Part shown: in pieces, positions 1 through 10,438 of the stretch
Layout: each line of letters opens with the position of its first letter
How positions within the stretch are numbered: position 1 is the stretch's first letter
Assembly (NCBI GenBank): GCA_033032865.1
Contig: JAWHQI010000262.1
Coordinates: 3,665,501 to 3,729,500, forward strand
DNA from: Dactylorhiza incarnata
Lineage: Eukaryota; Streptophyta; Magnoliopsida; Asparagales; Orchidaceae
Length of the DNA stretch: 64,000 nucleotides
Direction of reading: 5' to 3'
Notes under the pieces: generated by a model
Told to the model about the DNA's origin: nothing
Seen by the model: only the letters and a program-made list of their open reading frames with translations
The model's database searches: none
Translations under genes and position numbers: made by a program

Positions 1-37
1 TCTTATTGTTTAAAGACAAATAAATAGTCTAAGATTG

Positions 38-50
38 GGTTCTAATACCA
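38..50 (-). other. Candidate primer-binding site of a copia element lying left of the window
   Basis: On the minus strand these bases read TGGTATTAGAACC. This is close to the initiator-Met tRNA primer site of plant Ty1/copia elements (TGGTATCAGAGC). It directly follows a possible LTR terminus (...TGACA) on that strand. It suggests that the body of a minus-strand copia element extends left of the window and that its 5' LTR starts at base 51. Inference from a short motif. Confidence 0.45.
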
Positions 51-355
51 TGTCATCTGGAAAGTGAACTTGCTCCTGGCATTTGACCTGCATGCCTCAC
101 ATGGGTAGGATTATTTTGCTCGTACACTTTCGAATATTGAACACTTAAACAAAGAGGATTGCAGGGTGGCGGAAAAACTTATGAAGCGGATTGGAAAGTA
201 TAACATAGAATATGTTGTATTCGGAAAGCAAACTTGGTGTATTTCTATCTCTTCTTCTTGATCTTTATGGAAATTTTATCTGCGAATGAGAATCTTTCTA
301 ATTGTCCAGTGTTTTATACTTCTCTTTTTATTGTTATATGGATTATTTTTAGCCT
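51..355 (-). mobile_element. Left part of a putative copia 5' LTR, split by the gag-only Tat-like element
   Basis: The segment begins TGTCATCTGG directly beside the PBS-like motif. It ends where the Tat-like element at 356-10438 begins. The sequence following that element (10439-10907) is AT-rich, unrelated to its neighbours and ends in TGCA, so the two pieces together could be one LTR of about 770 bp. No second copy is visible, so this rests on the PBS, the TG/CA ends and the nesting logic. Confidence 0.4.
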
Positions 356-639
356 TGTTGGGGGTCGTTCAACGCTCTCCTGGGCCGGTCGAGCTGAACC
401 GCCTTAGCTCGAGAGTTAGCCGAACGCGCAGACAGCCAAAAATGAGAACCAACAGTAGACAGCAGGGTTTTTACGTGGAAAACCCAAAAAGGGAAAAAAC
501 CACGGGGCCTAGCCCAGTTCTGAATGATCCACTAGTGTTGTGAGTTACAGAGAGTTGTTTTTTGAGGGTGAGATGTCACCGCTCGTTACAGAGATTTTGC
601 TAAGTCCTCGGGAGCCGAGCGTGGTGAAGCGTGCTCTGA

Positions 640-1585
640 GACAGCTTTGGGCAGAGCGATGCAGAGCGTGCTGGAGCGGAGTGCTGCGGAGCGGCCTGGA
701 GCGGAGTGCTACGGAGCGGCCTAGAGCGGAGCGCTGCGGAGCGGCCTGGAGCGGAGCGCTGCGGAGCGGCCTGGAGCGGAGCGCTGCTGAGCGGCCTGGA
801 GCGGAGCGCTGCGGAGCGGCCTGGAGCAGAGCGGCCTTGAGAGGAGCGCTACGGAGCAGCTTGGAGCGGAGCGCTGCAGAGCAGCCTGGAGCGGAGCGCT
901 GCGGAGCAGCTTGGAGCGGAGCGCTGCGGAGCAGCCTGGAGAGGAGCATGATGAGTCTCATTTATATACACTTTGATGGACTCATCTGGGCTAGTTTTCA
1001 CGCACTTGCACTTCACTTTTTGTGTATTAATGCTTATATTGCATTTAGTCACAATTCTCACATGAAGTGCACTTCTAGGCCCGATTCTCACATGAAGTGC
1101 AGTGCGGAGCGCTGCGGAGCAGCTTGGAGGGGAGCGCTGCGGAGCAGCCTGGAGCGGAGCGCTGCGGAGCAGCCTAGAGCGGAACACTGCGGGGCAGTCT
1201 GGAGCGGAGCGCTGCGAAGCAGCCTGGAGCGGAGTGCTGCGAAGCAGCCTGGAGCGGAGCGCTGCGGAGCAGCCTGGAGCCGCAGCCTGGAGCGGAGCGC
1301 TGCGGAGCAGCCTGGAGCCGCAGCCTGGAGCGGAGCGCTGCGGAGCAGCCTGGAGCCGCAGCCTGGAGCCGCAGCCTGGAGCGGAGCGCTGCGGAGCAGC
1401 CTGGAGCGGAGCGCTGCGGAGCAGCCTGGAGCGGAGCGCTGCGGAGCAGCCTGGAGCGGAGCGCTGCGGAGCAGCCTGGAGCGGAGCGCTGCGGAGCAGC
1501 CTCGAGCGGAGCGCTGCGGAGCAGCCTGGAGCGGAGCGCTACAGAGCAGTTTGGAGCGGAGTGCTGCGGAGCAGCCTGGGCCCAA
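640..1585. repeat. 25-bp GC-rich tandem array in R/U5, interrupted once
   Basis: The unit is roughly GCGGAGCAGCCTGGAGCGGA plus GCGCT, repeated with point changes and 15-bp partial units. Because 25 is not a multiple of 3, consecutive units are read in rotating frames, which yields long arginine/alanine/serine-rich open frames on both strands. These are repeat artefacts, not genes. The array is split by unrelated sequence at about 947-1099. The matching array in the other LTR is at about 9220-9870. Confidence 0.95.
947..1099. other. 150-bp AT-rich insertion inside the 25-bp array
   Basis: This stretch is AT-rich and unlike the GC-rich units on both sides, and it is missing from the sister LTR. 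It contains two copies of TCTCACATGAAGTGCA 33 bp apart. No terminal inverted repeats or clear target duplication could be seen, so its origin (filler DNA, decayed insertion) is unknown. Confidence 0.6.
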
Positions 1586-1752
1586 GCCACCGAGATCCTC
1601 CCAAGTTACTGAAGTAAAGCTGGAGTGTTGAGGGATATCTCCAAAGGTAGCTCGAAGGTCGATGAAGATCTTCCAAGAGTCCTCGCCGGAAAACTCAAGA
1701 GCTCCCTCCTCTCCCAGTGCCCAAAAGTGTCCTCAAATGGAGGCCTGGCCCC

Positions 1753-1762
1753 CCTTTTATAG
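1753..1762 (-). promoter_or_regulatory. TATA box of the Tat-like 3' LTR
   Basis: The minus strand reads CTATAAAAGG. The same motif in the same context occurs in the sister LTR at 10043-10052. It separates the U3 array (right) from the transcribed 25-bp array (left). Confidence 0.7.
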
Positions 1763-1959
1763 TTTTTGAGGAGGGCGCTCTGGTAAATACGTTATATTGA
1801 TTCTTTGACGAGCGAATAAGAACGCTCGATTCAGGGCACACAGATTGCCTACTTTGTGATTGTGACGAGTTTGCCCCTCGGTCACATTAGGCGGCTCGGG
1901 ATGCCCGAGCAGCCTCTCTGGTGGTGGTGGTGGTCGGCGATCACCATCGGCGATGATGA

Positions 1960-2635
1960 TGGTCGCGCGAGCGGTAGCGCTCCCCGCGGAACAGGGGAGT
2001 GCGGTAGCGCTCCCCGCAAAATAGGCGAGAGTCGTAGGGCTCCCCGTGGAACAGGAAAGAGCGGTAGCGCTCCCCGTGGAACAGGCGAGAGCGGTAGCGC
2101 TCCCCGGGAACAGGCGAGAGCGGTAGCGCTCCCCGCGGAATAGGCGAGAGCGGTAGCGCTCCCCGCAGAACAGGCGAGAGCGGTAGCGCTCCCCGCGGAA
2201 CAGGCTAGAGCGGTAGCGCTCCCCGCGGAACAGTCGAGAGCGGTAGCGCTCCCCGCGGAACAGGCGAGAGCGGTAGCGCTCCCCGCGGAACAGGCGAGAG
2301 CGGTAGCGCTCCCCGCGGAACAGGCGAGAGCGGTAGCGCTCCCCGCGGAACAGTCGAGAGCGGTAGCGCTCCCCGCGGAACAGGCGAGAGCGGTAGCGCT
2401 CCCCGCGGAATTGGCCCGCGAAATAGGCGAGAGCGGTAGCGCTCCCCGAGGAACAGGCGAGAGCGGTAGCGCTCCCCGCGGAATAGGCGAGAGCGGAAGC
2501 GCTCCTCGCGGAACAGGCGAGTGCGCTAGCGCTCCCCGCGGAACAGGTGAGAGCGGAAGCGCTCCCCGCGGGACAGACGAGTGCGGTAGCGCTCCCCGCG
2601 GAACAGGCGAGTGCGAAAGCACTCGCCGCAGAGCG
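1960..2635. repeat. 30-bp tandem array in U3
   Basis: The unit contains GAGAGCGGTAGCGCTCCCCG followed by CGGAACAGGC and is repeated about 22 times, with most changes at the edges of the array. It includes the palindromes AGCGCT and CCGCGG. The sister LTR keeps only about one related unit near 10215-10260, so the array expanded here or collapsed there. The 30-bp period keeps one frame open for the whole array; this is not taken as coding. Confidence 0.95.
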
Positions 2636-2841
2636 GGAGCGCTTTCTGCGGAGCATGAGCGAGCGAGAGCATGGGAGCGCCTCCCACGGAGCCGGGGTGA
2701 GCAGAAGAGGCATCTCGAGGTTGCTTAGCTGCAGGATTTAGACCGGGCAACAGAGCTAAAGCCGCCTTATGGGTCCGGGCGAGGCTGCGATGAGAAACAT
2801 CAGGTCCGACTCACCCTGGGCCCTTTTAGGGGAACCCATCA

Positions 2842-2857
2842 ATTGCCCCCCAGTTTT
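2842..2857 (-). other. Polypurine tract of the Tat-like element
   Basis: The minus strand reads AACTGGGGGGCAAT directly before the 3' LTR start TGATGGG. Position and composition fit the plus-strand primer of a Ty3 element. Confidence 0.7.
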
Positions 2858-4357
2858 CGGAGGCCAAGACTTGCGGTCGATAGTCCAAAAATTTCCACCA
2901 TTCGACACGAGCCCGCGAGAGTGTGTCTTGCCACGACGGCCTTTGTACTTCGTATCAGGAAACTTCCGCCTCAAAATCATGCTAACAGGTGCTCATTTGA
3001 GCGCGATCCCCTTAGCTCACTTGTGAGCGTCCGGAAAAAATAATGACCCTAAAAAAATTAAAGCTTTTAATGACGGTGTTTTTATTTAAGCAGGGAATAT
3101 CGGACAATCCCTAATGAAAATATGAGAATTAATGAGGATAATTGATTTCTCTTTAATAAGATTTGACATTAATTAAAATATTTAATTTATTTTTCTTTAA
3201 TGGCGCTAATTCCAAAGCTAGGGCCCTCCTCCCTATAAATTTTACTAGAAGGCATTAGCCGAAAAAATAAATGTCTCTGAACACTCGCTAGAGGGAGTCA
3301 CCACCGCTTGGACGAGAGCGAACTCTACGGCTATGGGAGGAGGGGTAAAAAATTTCCATTCTCCCACTTGCTAAACCTTGAAAAGATGAAACCGCGCAAG
3401 AGTATGTTCGCGACAAAGCACACGCAAGGGGCGCACACCCACCTTAACTCGGAAAAGGTATGCATCGCGGCACTTGCGGCACCGCCGCGCTCGCGGAGCG
3501 CATCCCGCCGCACACGGGGCGCGGCATTGCCATGCCCGAGCAGGGCGACACGGCCGCGCATAGGACGCGGCGCGGCACTGCCGCGCGCTGGCCAGATCTT
3601 GAGGGCTCGCTGGAGAGGCTTCACCGGAGCCGATCTGGAAGGTGGGCGGCCATGGAGGCGGAGCAGCGAGGTGCAGGTTTCGGCTTTTGGAAGCTCGCCG
3701 GAGATGGAGGCTCGCTAGAGGAGATTCGCCAGAGTAGTTCTGGAAGGGGTCGGCCATGGAGGCGGAGCAACGAGGTGCAGCTTCGAGCTTTTGGAAGCTC
3801 GTCAGAGATGGATGCTCGCCAGAGGAGATTCACCGGAGTAGATCTGGAAGGGTCGGCCATGGAGGCGGAGCAGCGAGGTGCAGGTTTCGGCTTTTGGAAG
3901 CTCGCCGGAGATGGAGGCTCGCCGGAGCTGCTGCCGTGGGAGAGAGGGAGAGAGAGAGAGAGACAACGGGCTGCTGGTTTTGGATCGGGTAAATGGAGGA
4001 GGAATAATGTTTGATATGGCAAAGAAATAATTAATTTTTCCTTTACTCTTATTCCTATACCAGATCTGAACTTCTATCTGCCCGTCAAAATATTGAGGCC
4101 ATAAATTATAAAAAAGAAGTCTTTTTTTTCGGTACGAGTTGAAAGAGTTGTTATTCTAGTCGTGAATGCGGTGGTTACGAACCGTCGTTCGCGAACGCTT
4201 AACCTCACCTAAGGAACTTCATCCACTTTTATGTTCAAAACTAGTTTTCTTTTCTTGGTGGCGGTCATAACCATTGCATTGCCAATCATGCACACTCTAT
4301 GACGGTAGCATTTTTGTCCAAACACATAGGAGCAAAAACGTCACGCCAAACGGAGTC
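2858..4357. other. 3' spacer of the Tat-like element, with 104-bp triplicate repeat
   Basis: No pol homology is visible. A unit of about 104 bp, beginning near CATGGAGGCGGAGCAGCGAG, occurs three times (about 3647-3955). A plus-strand TATAAAT at 3234-3240 precedes short open frames (for example 3308-3718, low-complexity Arg/Ala-rich) that match no family I know. In other Tat elements this interval can hold antisense genes, but there is not enough here to call one. Confidence 0.5.
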
Positions 4358-4360
4358 TAA

Positions 4361-6009
4361 GGGTCTATTTGGGACAACTCTGGCGGATTGAAAAGCTGCT
4401 GTCCGGATAGAGCTGTTTTAAAAGAGCTCTCTGGGGAGCAGTTTTGAAAAGCTGCAGAGTGTTTGGGTGTTCTGTGCAGAAGTGCGCTTTGAAGAGCGAT
4501 TTTCTAATTTAGCTGTTTGGAGAAACAGCTTTTGGAAGCTGTTTTTTTAAAACTTAAAATACATAAAGTTTTAAACGTGGAAAATAATAAAAAACAACCG
4601 ATAACAATAGATTTTTACATAATTCTTTGGTAACTTTTCCCGGTTCGTTCTTTAAACCCCGCAATCAAATTTTTTCACCCTTCTTTGCTAAAGTGGGTGG
4701 TAGGCCGATTCCCCAAACCAATCTCTTTTATGCAGAGATCACAAAATAGCATGACCTATCTAGACTCCCAACTCGCTACGATTCCTCCTTCTTTTGATTT
4801 ACTCATTACACTATTAATAAGTAATGAAAATTTAGAAGATATTTCTACTAAAACAAATACACATACACACACAAATCCATACACACATACACACACACAC
4901 ACACAAGAACATACACACACATACATACACACATCCACACACACACATACGTACACACACACATATACACACATCAACATACATCCATACATACACACAC
5001 ACATATCAACACACACAGCACAAACACAGAAATCAATACACACAAATGAACAACACATACACAGAAATCCACCACACACACACACACATATCCACACACA
5101 CAACACATATCAACACACATATGAACAACATATTCACACATATCAACACACACAAATACACCACACACACACACATCCACACATATCAACACACATATGA
5201 ACAACACATACACACATATACATCTACACACACATCAACAACACATATCAACAAACACATACACACACACACATACAAAACATCCAAAACAGAATTTACA
5301 AAACATACAAAACAGAAATCCCATACATACAAAACAGAAATTGGAAACACCAAAACAGAAATTCCAAAACAAAACACACATTCGAAAACCTAGCAGAAAT
5401 TGGAAACATCCAAAACAGAATTTCGAAAACCTAGCAGAATTTCGAAAACGAAACTAGAAATTGGACCTGAGATCTGGAGAAATCCTCGCTGTCGTCGGAG
5501 AAGGGGAAGAAGATGCGCGTAGGGTCGCTGTCGCCGGAGATCTGGGGAAGAAGATGCGCGTAGGTTTGCTGTCGCCGGATAAGGGGATGCGTAGGGTTGC
5601 TATCGCCGGAGACCTGGAGAAGCGCAGTCGCTGTCGCGGGAGATGGCGTCGTCGCGCGTCATTGCAAAACAAAGACGGCGTGTCGCGGAGATGGTGTCGT
5701 TGCCGGAGACCTGGGGAACGAAGAAGGGCGTCGTCGCGGAGATGGCGTCGTCGCGCGTCATCGCAGAACGAAGAAGAAGAAGATGGCGTGTCGCAGAACA
5801 AAAAAAAATCGCGAGAGCTGTGGAGCGAAAATGGCGTGAATCGATTTTTAGGGCACTGTACGCGGACTGATATCCGCTTCCAGAAAGCTGCCTTTAGGAG
5901 CTGCTTTAGATCCGCGATTTTCCGAATCTGGTGCAGCCAAACAGTTACAAAACAGCTCCAGCGGATGGAAAGAGATTTTCCATCCGCTGGAGCTGTCCCA
6001 AACAGACAC
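4361..6009. mobile_element. PIF/Harbinger-type nonautonomous DNA transposon
   Basis: The ends are inverted copies: left GGGTCTATTTGGGACAACTC; right, read inverted, GTGTCTGTTTGGGACAGCTC, continuing with GCGGAT(T/G)GAAAA. The flanking bases are TAA at 4358-4360 and 6010-6012, the 3-bp duplication typical of PIF/Harbinger. The right end carries a subterminal palindrome (GGATGGAAA...TTTCCATCC). The 1.65-kb interior has no transposase: it is spacer, a CA microsatellite and GC-rich short repeats. It is inserted in the 3' spacer of the Tat-like element. Confidence 0.75.
4855..5275. repeat. Degenerate CA/ACA microsatellite
   Basis: About 420 bp of CA dinucleotides mixed with ACATATCAACACA-type longer units. 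It gives Thr/His-rich open frames on plus and Val/Cys-rich frames on minus, which are artefacts. It lies inside the Harbinger-type element, as does a following GC-rich stretch (5460-5800) of diverged roughly 45-bp units. Confidence 0.9.
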
Positions 6010-6389
6010 TAAATCTCTCCTTGAATAAGGACCAAGCCTGAATGAGTTTGGGATTGAGTCAAAGTAAAACATGAACTTAATTTGAGTACTTTTGGATAGC
6101 TTTGTGTAGAATATCAATGTGATCGTTTAAGCTCAAACAGTGATCAATTTAGGTTGACACAGGAGCTCCTGATTGTGCAGGGACCAAGGCGAAATGGGCA
6201 AGAGAGGCCTATGTGATTGCGTTCGACTTTGAATGTGGATCGGGTTGAAGCGTGGCGGAAGCGCGGGAGTGCTTTCCGCGGAGCAGGAGCGAATTGGAGC
6301 GCGATAGCGCCTCCCGCGGAGAGTGTGCGGCTCGGGGAGCTAACCACCATCTTGTCGGAGGCTTTTCCTCTTTACTTGAAGATTTGCTG

Positions 6390-7210
6390 GGGGAACGCCG
6401 TTCCTGCCCGGTCGTGAGGGGGGCATGCCCTCAGCGTCCAGGTTGCATGCCCTTAGCGGCCGGATGGCGTAGGCTTGCTCTCGATGTGGAGGGCTGACCA
6501 CCATCTTATCGGAGGTCATCGCCTTACCATTTAGAGATTCGTTGGGGAAACGTGATTCGCGCCGGGTTGTGAGGGGGGCAGGCCCTCAGTGTCCGGATGG
6601 CGCAGGCTCGCTATCGTTGTGGAGGGCTGGCCACCATCTTATCGGAGGTCGTCGTCTTACCATTTGGAGATTCGTTGGGGAAACGTGGTTCCCGCTGGGT
6701 CGTGAGGGGGCAGGCCCTCAGCGTCCGGATGGCGCAGGCTCGCTCTCGATGTGGAGGGCTAGCCACCAAATTATTGGAGGTCGTCGTCTTACCATTTGGA
6801 GATTCATTGGGAAAATGTGGTTCCCACCCAGTCGTGAGGGGGCAGGCCCTTAGCGGCCGGATGGCGCAGGCTCGCTCTCGATGTGGAGGGCTGGCCACCA
6901 TCTTATCGGAGGTCGTCTCCTTACCATTTGGAGATTCGTTGGGGAAACTTGGTTCCCGCCCGGTCGTAAGGGGGGCAGGCCCTCAGCGGCCGGATGGCGC
7001 AGGCTCGCTCTTAATGTGGAGGGTTGGCCACCAATCGGAGGTCGTCGCCTTACCATTTGGAGATTCGTTGGGGAAATGTGGTTCCCGCCCGGTCGTGAGG
7101 GGAGCAGGCCCTCAGCGGCCGGATGGCGTAGGCTTGCTCTCGATGTGGAGGGCTGGCCACCATCTTATCGGAGGTCGTCGCCTTACCATTTGGAGATTCA
7201 TTGAGGATCG
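6390..7210. repeat. 132-bp tandem array downstream of gag
   Basis: The landmark GGCCCTCAG recurs at about 6581, 6713, 6845, 6978 and 7107, a period of 129-133 bp, with a partial unit at the left. Because 132 is divisible by 3, several frames stay open on both strands (for example 6597-7232); no protein family is recognised. Similar satellite-like arrays between gag/pol and the 3' LTR are typical of Tat/Ogre elements. Confidence 0.9.
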
Positions 7211-7416
7211 CTCACGGTGGGCAAGGACCTGAAATTATTTTGTTAGAAAGAAAAGCGTGGATACATTCTGAAATAGAAATGAGATAAAAAGTGCTACAAG
7301 TCCCTGAGGAGACAGCCTGGCTTAGGTGGCGATCACTCCAACGGTTGGATCTCAGTTGTCCCTTCCCAAGCTGCTTGCCTTTTTGTCGTCTTGCGAAAGA
7401 CCGTGAGGTGCCCCAA

Positions 7417-8262
7417 CTAGACGAGGCGTTCGATTTCATCCTTCAAACATAGGCACTGCCTCGTATGGTGCCCCTGACCCCCATGAAAATCACAAAACTT
7501 GGATTGATCCCCCGTGTTGTGAGGAAGCGGCCTTGGCCACTTAACGATCTTGTTGTTGTAGATCACAGATAAAATATGCTGGCGGGATGCGTTCAGTGGG
7601 GTGTAGATCCGAGTTTTCTGGTTCATCTCCCCGCGAGGACTGCCCGACTGGCTCAGGACGGTCCAGCTGGCCTCTCCGGGCGGTTGTTTTCCTTTTCTCT
7701 TTCGGCCCACGGCTCCAAGTTTTCGTCGATGTGTTGACGTTGGGATTTCAGCTTCTGCTACCAGTGCTGGGTCCACGCGACTCTTATCTGGGCGAAGTTT
7801 CCTGCGATCCAGGTTTCGAGTGGGCCCATGGTCGATCCAAGGAACCTGGTCCTTTGCAGTGCTGAGGTTGTGAACTGAGTTTTGGATGATTTTCCCTTTG
7901 CTTGCCATACGCCTTGACATGAAGGTATCATGTTGCAATGTATCGAGTAGGATGCTTCCAAATATCGCGTCATACGATGAATCAGCTTCTGCGATGATGA
8001 ATTGGACGTTGTATTCGATTGGTTCTGGAAGTGCCCCTATGTGGATAGGGAGGACGATGTCCCCTATAGTTGGTACCGTTATTCCGTCCGGAAGCTCCAA
8101 ATGGCAAGCCCTGAGCTCGAGGTTCCAGCCAAGGAGCTTGAGACGTATAACAATTGTCATGAACAAGATGTTGAATGTGATTCGGTGGCTTATCAACGCC
8201 CTTCTTAATTCAAATGCTAGATTTCCAATGCTCGCTTGCAGGGCAAATCCAACCCTCCACAA
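7417..8262 (-). pseudogene. Protease-like domain followed by gag C-terminal zinc-binding region (Tat-like)
   Basis: One open frame of 281 codons. Residues about 55-120 resemble the retropepsin C-terminal half of Tat elements: GDIVLPIHIG, then SSYDAIFGSILLDTLQ, matching the family pattern SSYNAILGRP. No DTG active-site motif is visible. Residues about 215-281 instead resemble the end of Tat gag: TPLNASRQHIL, KWPRPLP, then CDFHGGQGHHTRQC and LKDEIERLV. In the usual order gag precedes protease, so the two blocks appear exchanged or joined by rearrangement. The methionine at the start is not a natural start. Probably non-functional. Confidence 0.6.
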
Positions 8263-8363
8263 AAATCCTTTTCAAGTCATTCTACGAAGACGTCTCCTTG
8301 GAGTTTTCCATGCTCCATCTTCCCTGTATGGGGAGTCCTACCTAACCCGAGCTCCCTCCCTAT

Positions 8364-8660
8364 TCATGCCTCTTCTCTGATTCTCTGCACATGGGCTTCG
8401 TGCCATCCTGTGAATAGTTGAGATAGCTCGGTGAAGTTGTGAATGATTCCTTCACGCAGGGATTGATACCAGTTGAGAGCGTCGCCGCGAAGCGTTGTTG
8501 GGAAGATCTTGCAGCAGATTTGATCTGGAAGCCCAAGTGTCTCCCTTGCGGCCAAGAAGTAGTTGACATGCTCATACAGATCCTATGCTCCATGGAACTT
8601 TTTACGGTGCGGGTGCTTGAGCTAGGAGGGAACTGGATATGCCAGGACCTGTCCTGATAG
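8364..8660 (-). pseudogene. gag capsid-region fragment (Tat-like)
   Basis: Across two frames the minus strand encodes a retrotransposon gag core: a stretch with YEHVNYFLAARETLGLPD, then RGDALNWYQSLREG and FTELSQLF. This fits the Retrotrans_gag family pattern in which a hydrophobic helix is followed by a (A/D)xxW(Y/F)xxL motif. At least one frameshift splits it. It lies directly downstream of the PBS region, as gag should. About 300 bp between it and the LTR hold leader sequence without a clear start codon. Confidence 0.6.
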
Positions 8661-8891
8661 GGTGGATTGCCTTAGCTGAGGTATGTCATTGCTTGGAACT
8701 TGCCCCGACGCCAGAGACGCTTGCTGGCCAGCTGCGCCGAGCCACTGGGGCAGGATGAGTGTCGTGACGGGCGCTCCTTTTCCTGAGTGCGGGAAACGTG
8801 GAACTGCCTGTGTCCGAAATTGCCTGGTGAATGTCCATTACTGTCAGTCTCTAAGAGAGATCGCTTTTAGAGCTAATCGGGAATGCTTGTT

Positions 8892-8910
8892 CCCACAAAC
8901 GGCACCAAAC
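8892..8910 (-). other. Primer-binding site of the Tat-like element
   Basis: Immediately next to the LTR end (...CAACA) the minus strand reads GTTTGGTGCCGTTTGTGGGA. This is the TTTGGCGCCGTCTGTGGGA-type site of many Tat elements, with a C-to-T change. It fixes both the LTR boundary and the orientation. Confidence 0.75.
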
Positions 8911-10438
8911 TGTTGCGGGTCGTTCAATGCTCTCCTGGGCCGGTCGAGATGAACCGCCTTAGCTCGAGAGTTATCCGAACGCACAGACAGTCAAAAATGA
9001 GAACCAACAGTAGACAATAGAGATTTTACGTGAAAAACCCAAAAAGGGAAAAAACCACGGGGCCTAGCCCAGTTCTGAATGATCCACTAGTGTTGTGAGT
9101 TACAGAGAGTTGTTTTTCGAGGGTGACATGTCACCGCTCATTACAGAGATTTTGCTAAGTCCTCAGGAGCCAAGCGTGGTGAAGCGTGCTCTGAGACAGC
9201 TTTGGGTGGAGCGATGCTGAGCGTCCTGGAGCGGAGTGTTGCGGAGCGGCCTGGAGCGGAGTGCTACAGAGTAGCCTGGAGCGGAGCGCTGCGGAGCGGC
9301 CTAGAACGGAGCGCTGCAGAGCAGCCTGGAGCGGAGCGCTGCGGAGCGGCCTGGAGCGAAGCGTTGCAGAGTGGCCTGGAGCAGAGCGGCCTTGAGCGGA
9401 GCGCTGCGGAGCATCCTGGAGCAGAGCGCTGCGGAGCAGCCTGGAGCGGAGCACTGCGGAGCATCCTGGAGCGGAGCGCTGCGGAGCAGCCTGGAGCGGA
9501 GCACTGCGGAGCAGCCTGGGCAGGAGAGCTGCGGAGCGATGCGGAGCAGCCTGGAGCAGAGCGCTGCGGAGCGGCCTGGAGCAGAGCGGCCTTGAGCAGT
9601 GCACTGCGGAGCAGCTTGGAGCAGACCGCTGCGGAGCAGCCTGGAGCGGAGCGCTGTGGAGAAGCCTGGAGCGGAGCGCTGCGGAGAAGCCTGGTGCGGA
9701 GAGATGCGGAGCAGCCTGGAGCGGAGCGCTGCGGAGCAGCCTGGAGCGGAGCGCTGCGGAGCAGCCTGGAGCGGAGCGCTGCGGAGTAGCCTGGAGCGGA
9801 GTGCTCCAGAGCAGCCTGGAGCAAAGCGCTGCAGAGTAGTTTGGAGCGGAGTGCTGCGGAGCAGCCTGGGCCCAAGCCACCGAGATCCTCCCAAATTCCT
9901 GAAGTAAAGCTGGAGTGTTGAGGGATATCTCTAAGGGTAGCTCGAAGGTCGATGAAGATCTTCCAAGAGTCCTCGCCGGAAAACTCAAGAGCTCCCTCCT
10001 CTCCCAGTGCCCAAAAGTGTCCTCAAATGGAGGCTTGACCCCCCTTTTATAGTTTTTGAGGAGGGCGCTCTGGTAATTACGTTATATTGATTTTTGGACG
10101 AGCGAATGAGAATGCTCGATTCGGGGCACGCGGATTGCCTACTTTGTGATTGTGACGAGTTTGCCCCCCGGTCAAGTTGGGCGGCTCGGGCAGCCTGAGC
10201 AGCCTCTCTGGTGGTCAAGTTGGGCGGCAGCGGGAGCGCTTTCTGCGGAGCATGAGCGAGCGGGAGCACGGGAGGACCTTCCACGGAGCAGGGGTGAGCA
10301 GAAGAGACAACTCGAGGTTGCTTAGCTGCAGGATTTAGACCGGGCAACAGAGCTAAAGCCGCCTTATGAGTCCGGGCGAGACTGCGATGAGAAACATCCG
10401 GCCGACTCAACCATGGCCCTTTTAGGGGAACCCCATCA
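8911..10438 (-). repeat. 5' LTR of the Tat-like element (short version)
   Basis: Collinear with 356-2841. The 25-bp array runs about 9220-9870 without the 150-bp insertion, and the U3 30-bp array is reduced to a remnant near 10215-10260. TATA (CTATAAAAGG, minus) is at 10043-10052. Its terminal CATCA at 10434-10438 is followed by AGCCC, the right side of the imperfect target duplication. Confidence 0.85.

Larger units (their letters stand above)
356..2841 (-). repeat. 3' LTR of the gag-only Tat-like element (long version)
   Basis: It is collinear with 8911-10438, including the segment around 367-640, the TATA region and the last 200 bp. It is about 960 bp longer than the other copy because two internal arrays differ in size. 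A minus-strand TATA box (CTATAAAAGG) lies at 1753-1762. The 30-bp array (about 1960-2630) is therefore in U3, and the 25-bp array (about 640-1580) is downstream of the promoter in the transcribed part. Confidence 0.85.
356..10438 (-). mobile_element. Tat/Ogre-type Ty3 retrotransposon with gag but no visible pol
   Basis: Two LTR copies (356-2841 and 8911-10438) flank a 6-kb interior. The element reads on the minus strand: LTR ends TGATG...CAACA, a PBS-like site adjoins the right LTR, and a purine tract adjoins the left LTR. The flanking 5-mers are AGCCT and AGCCC, an imperfect target duplication. The interior holds gag and protease-like sequence at 7.4-8.7 kb but no recognisable RT, RNase H or integrase. 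Between gag and the 3' LTR lie only tandem repeats, a Harbinger-type insertion and spacer. It would need trans-acting pol from another element. Lineage call rests on the gag motifs and PBS style. Confidence 0.82.

Noticed and set aside
540..1631. 363-codon open frame and overlapping frames in the GC-rich array
   Set aside because: Produced by the 25-bp tandem repeat; open on both strands in several frames and carrying no domain.
1960..2635. CRISPR-like regular array
   Set aside because: Head-to-tail repeats without unique spacers, in a plant LTR.
1757..2713. 318-codon Ala/Ser/Arg-rich frame
   Set aside because: The 30-bp repeat read in frame; not kept in the sister LTR.
4685..5393. Thr/His-rich and Val/Cys-rich proteins
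   Set aside because: Translation of the CA microsatellite.
6597..7232. 211-codon frame across the 132-bp array
   Set aside because: Repeat length divisible by three keeps frames open; no family match and both strands are open.
9155..9988. Long frames in the right 25-bp array
   Set aside because: Same repeat artefact as in the left LTR.
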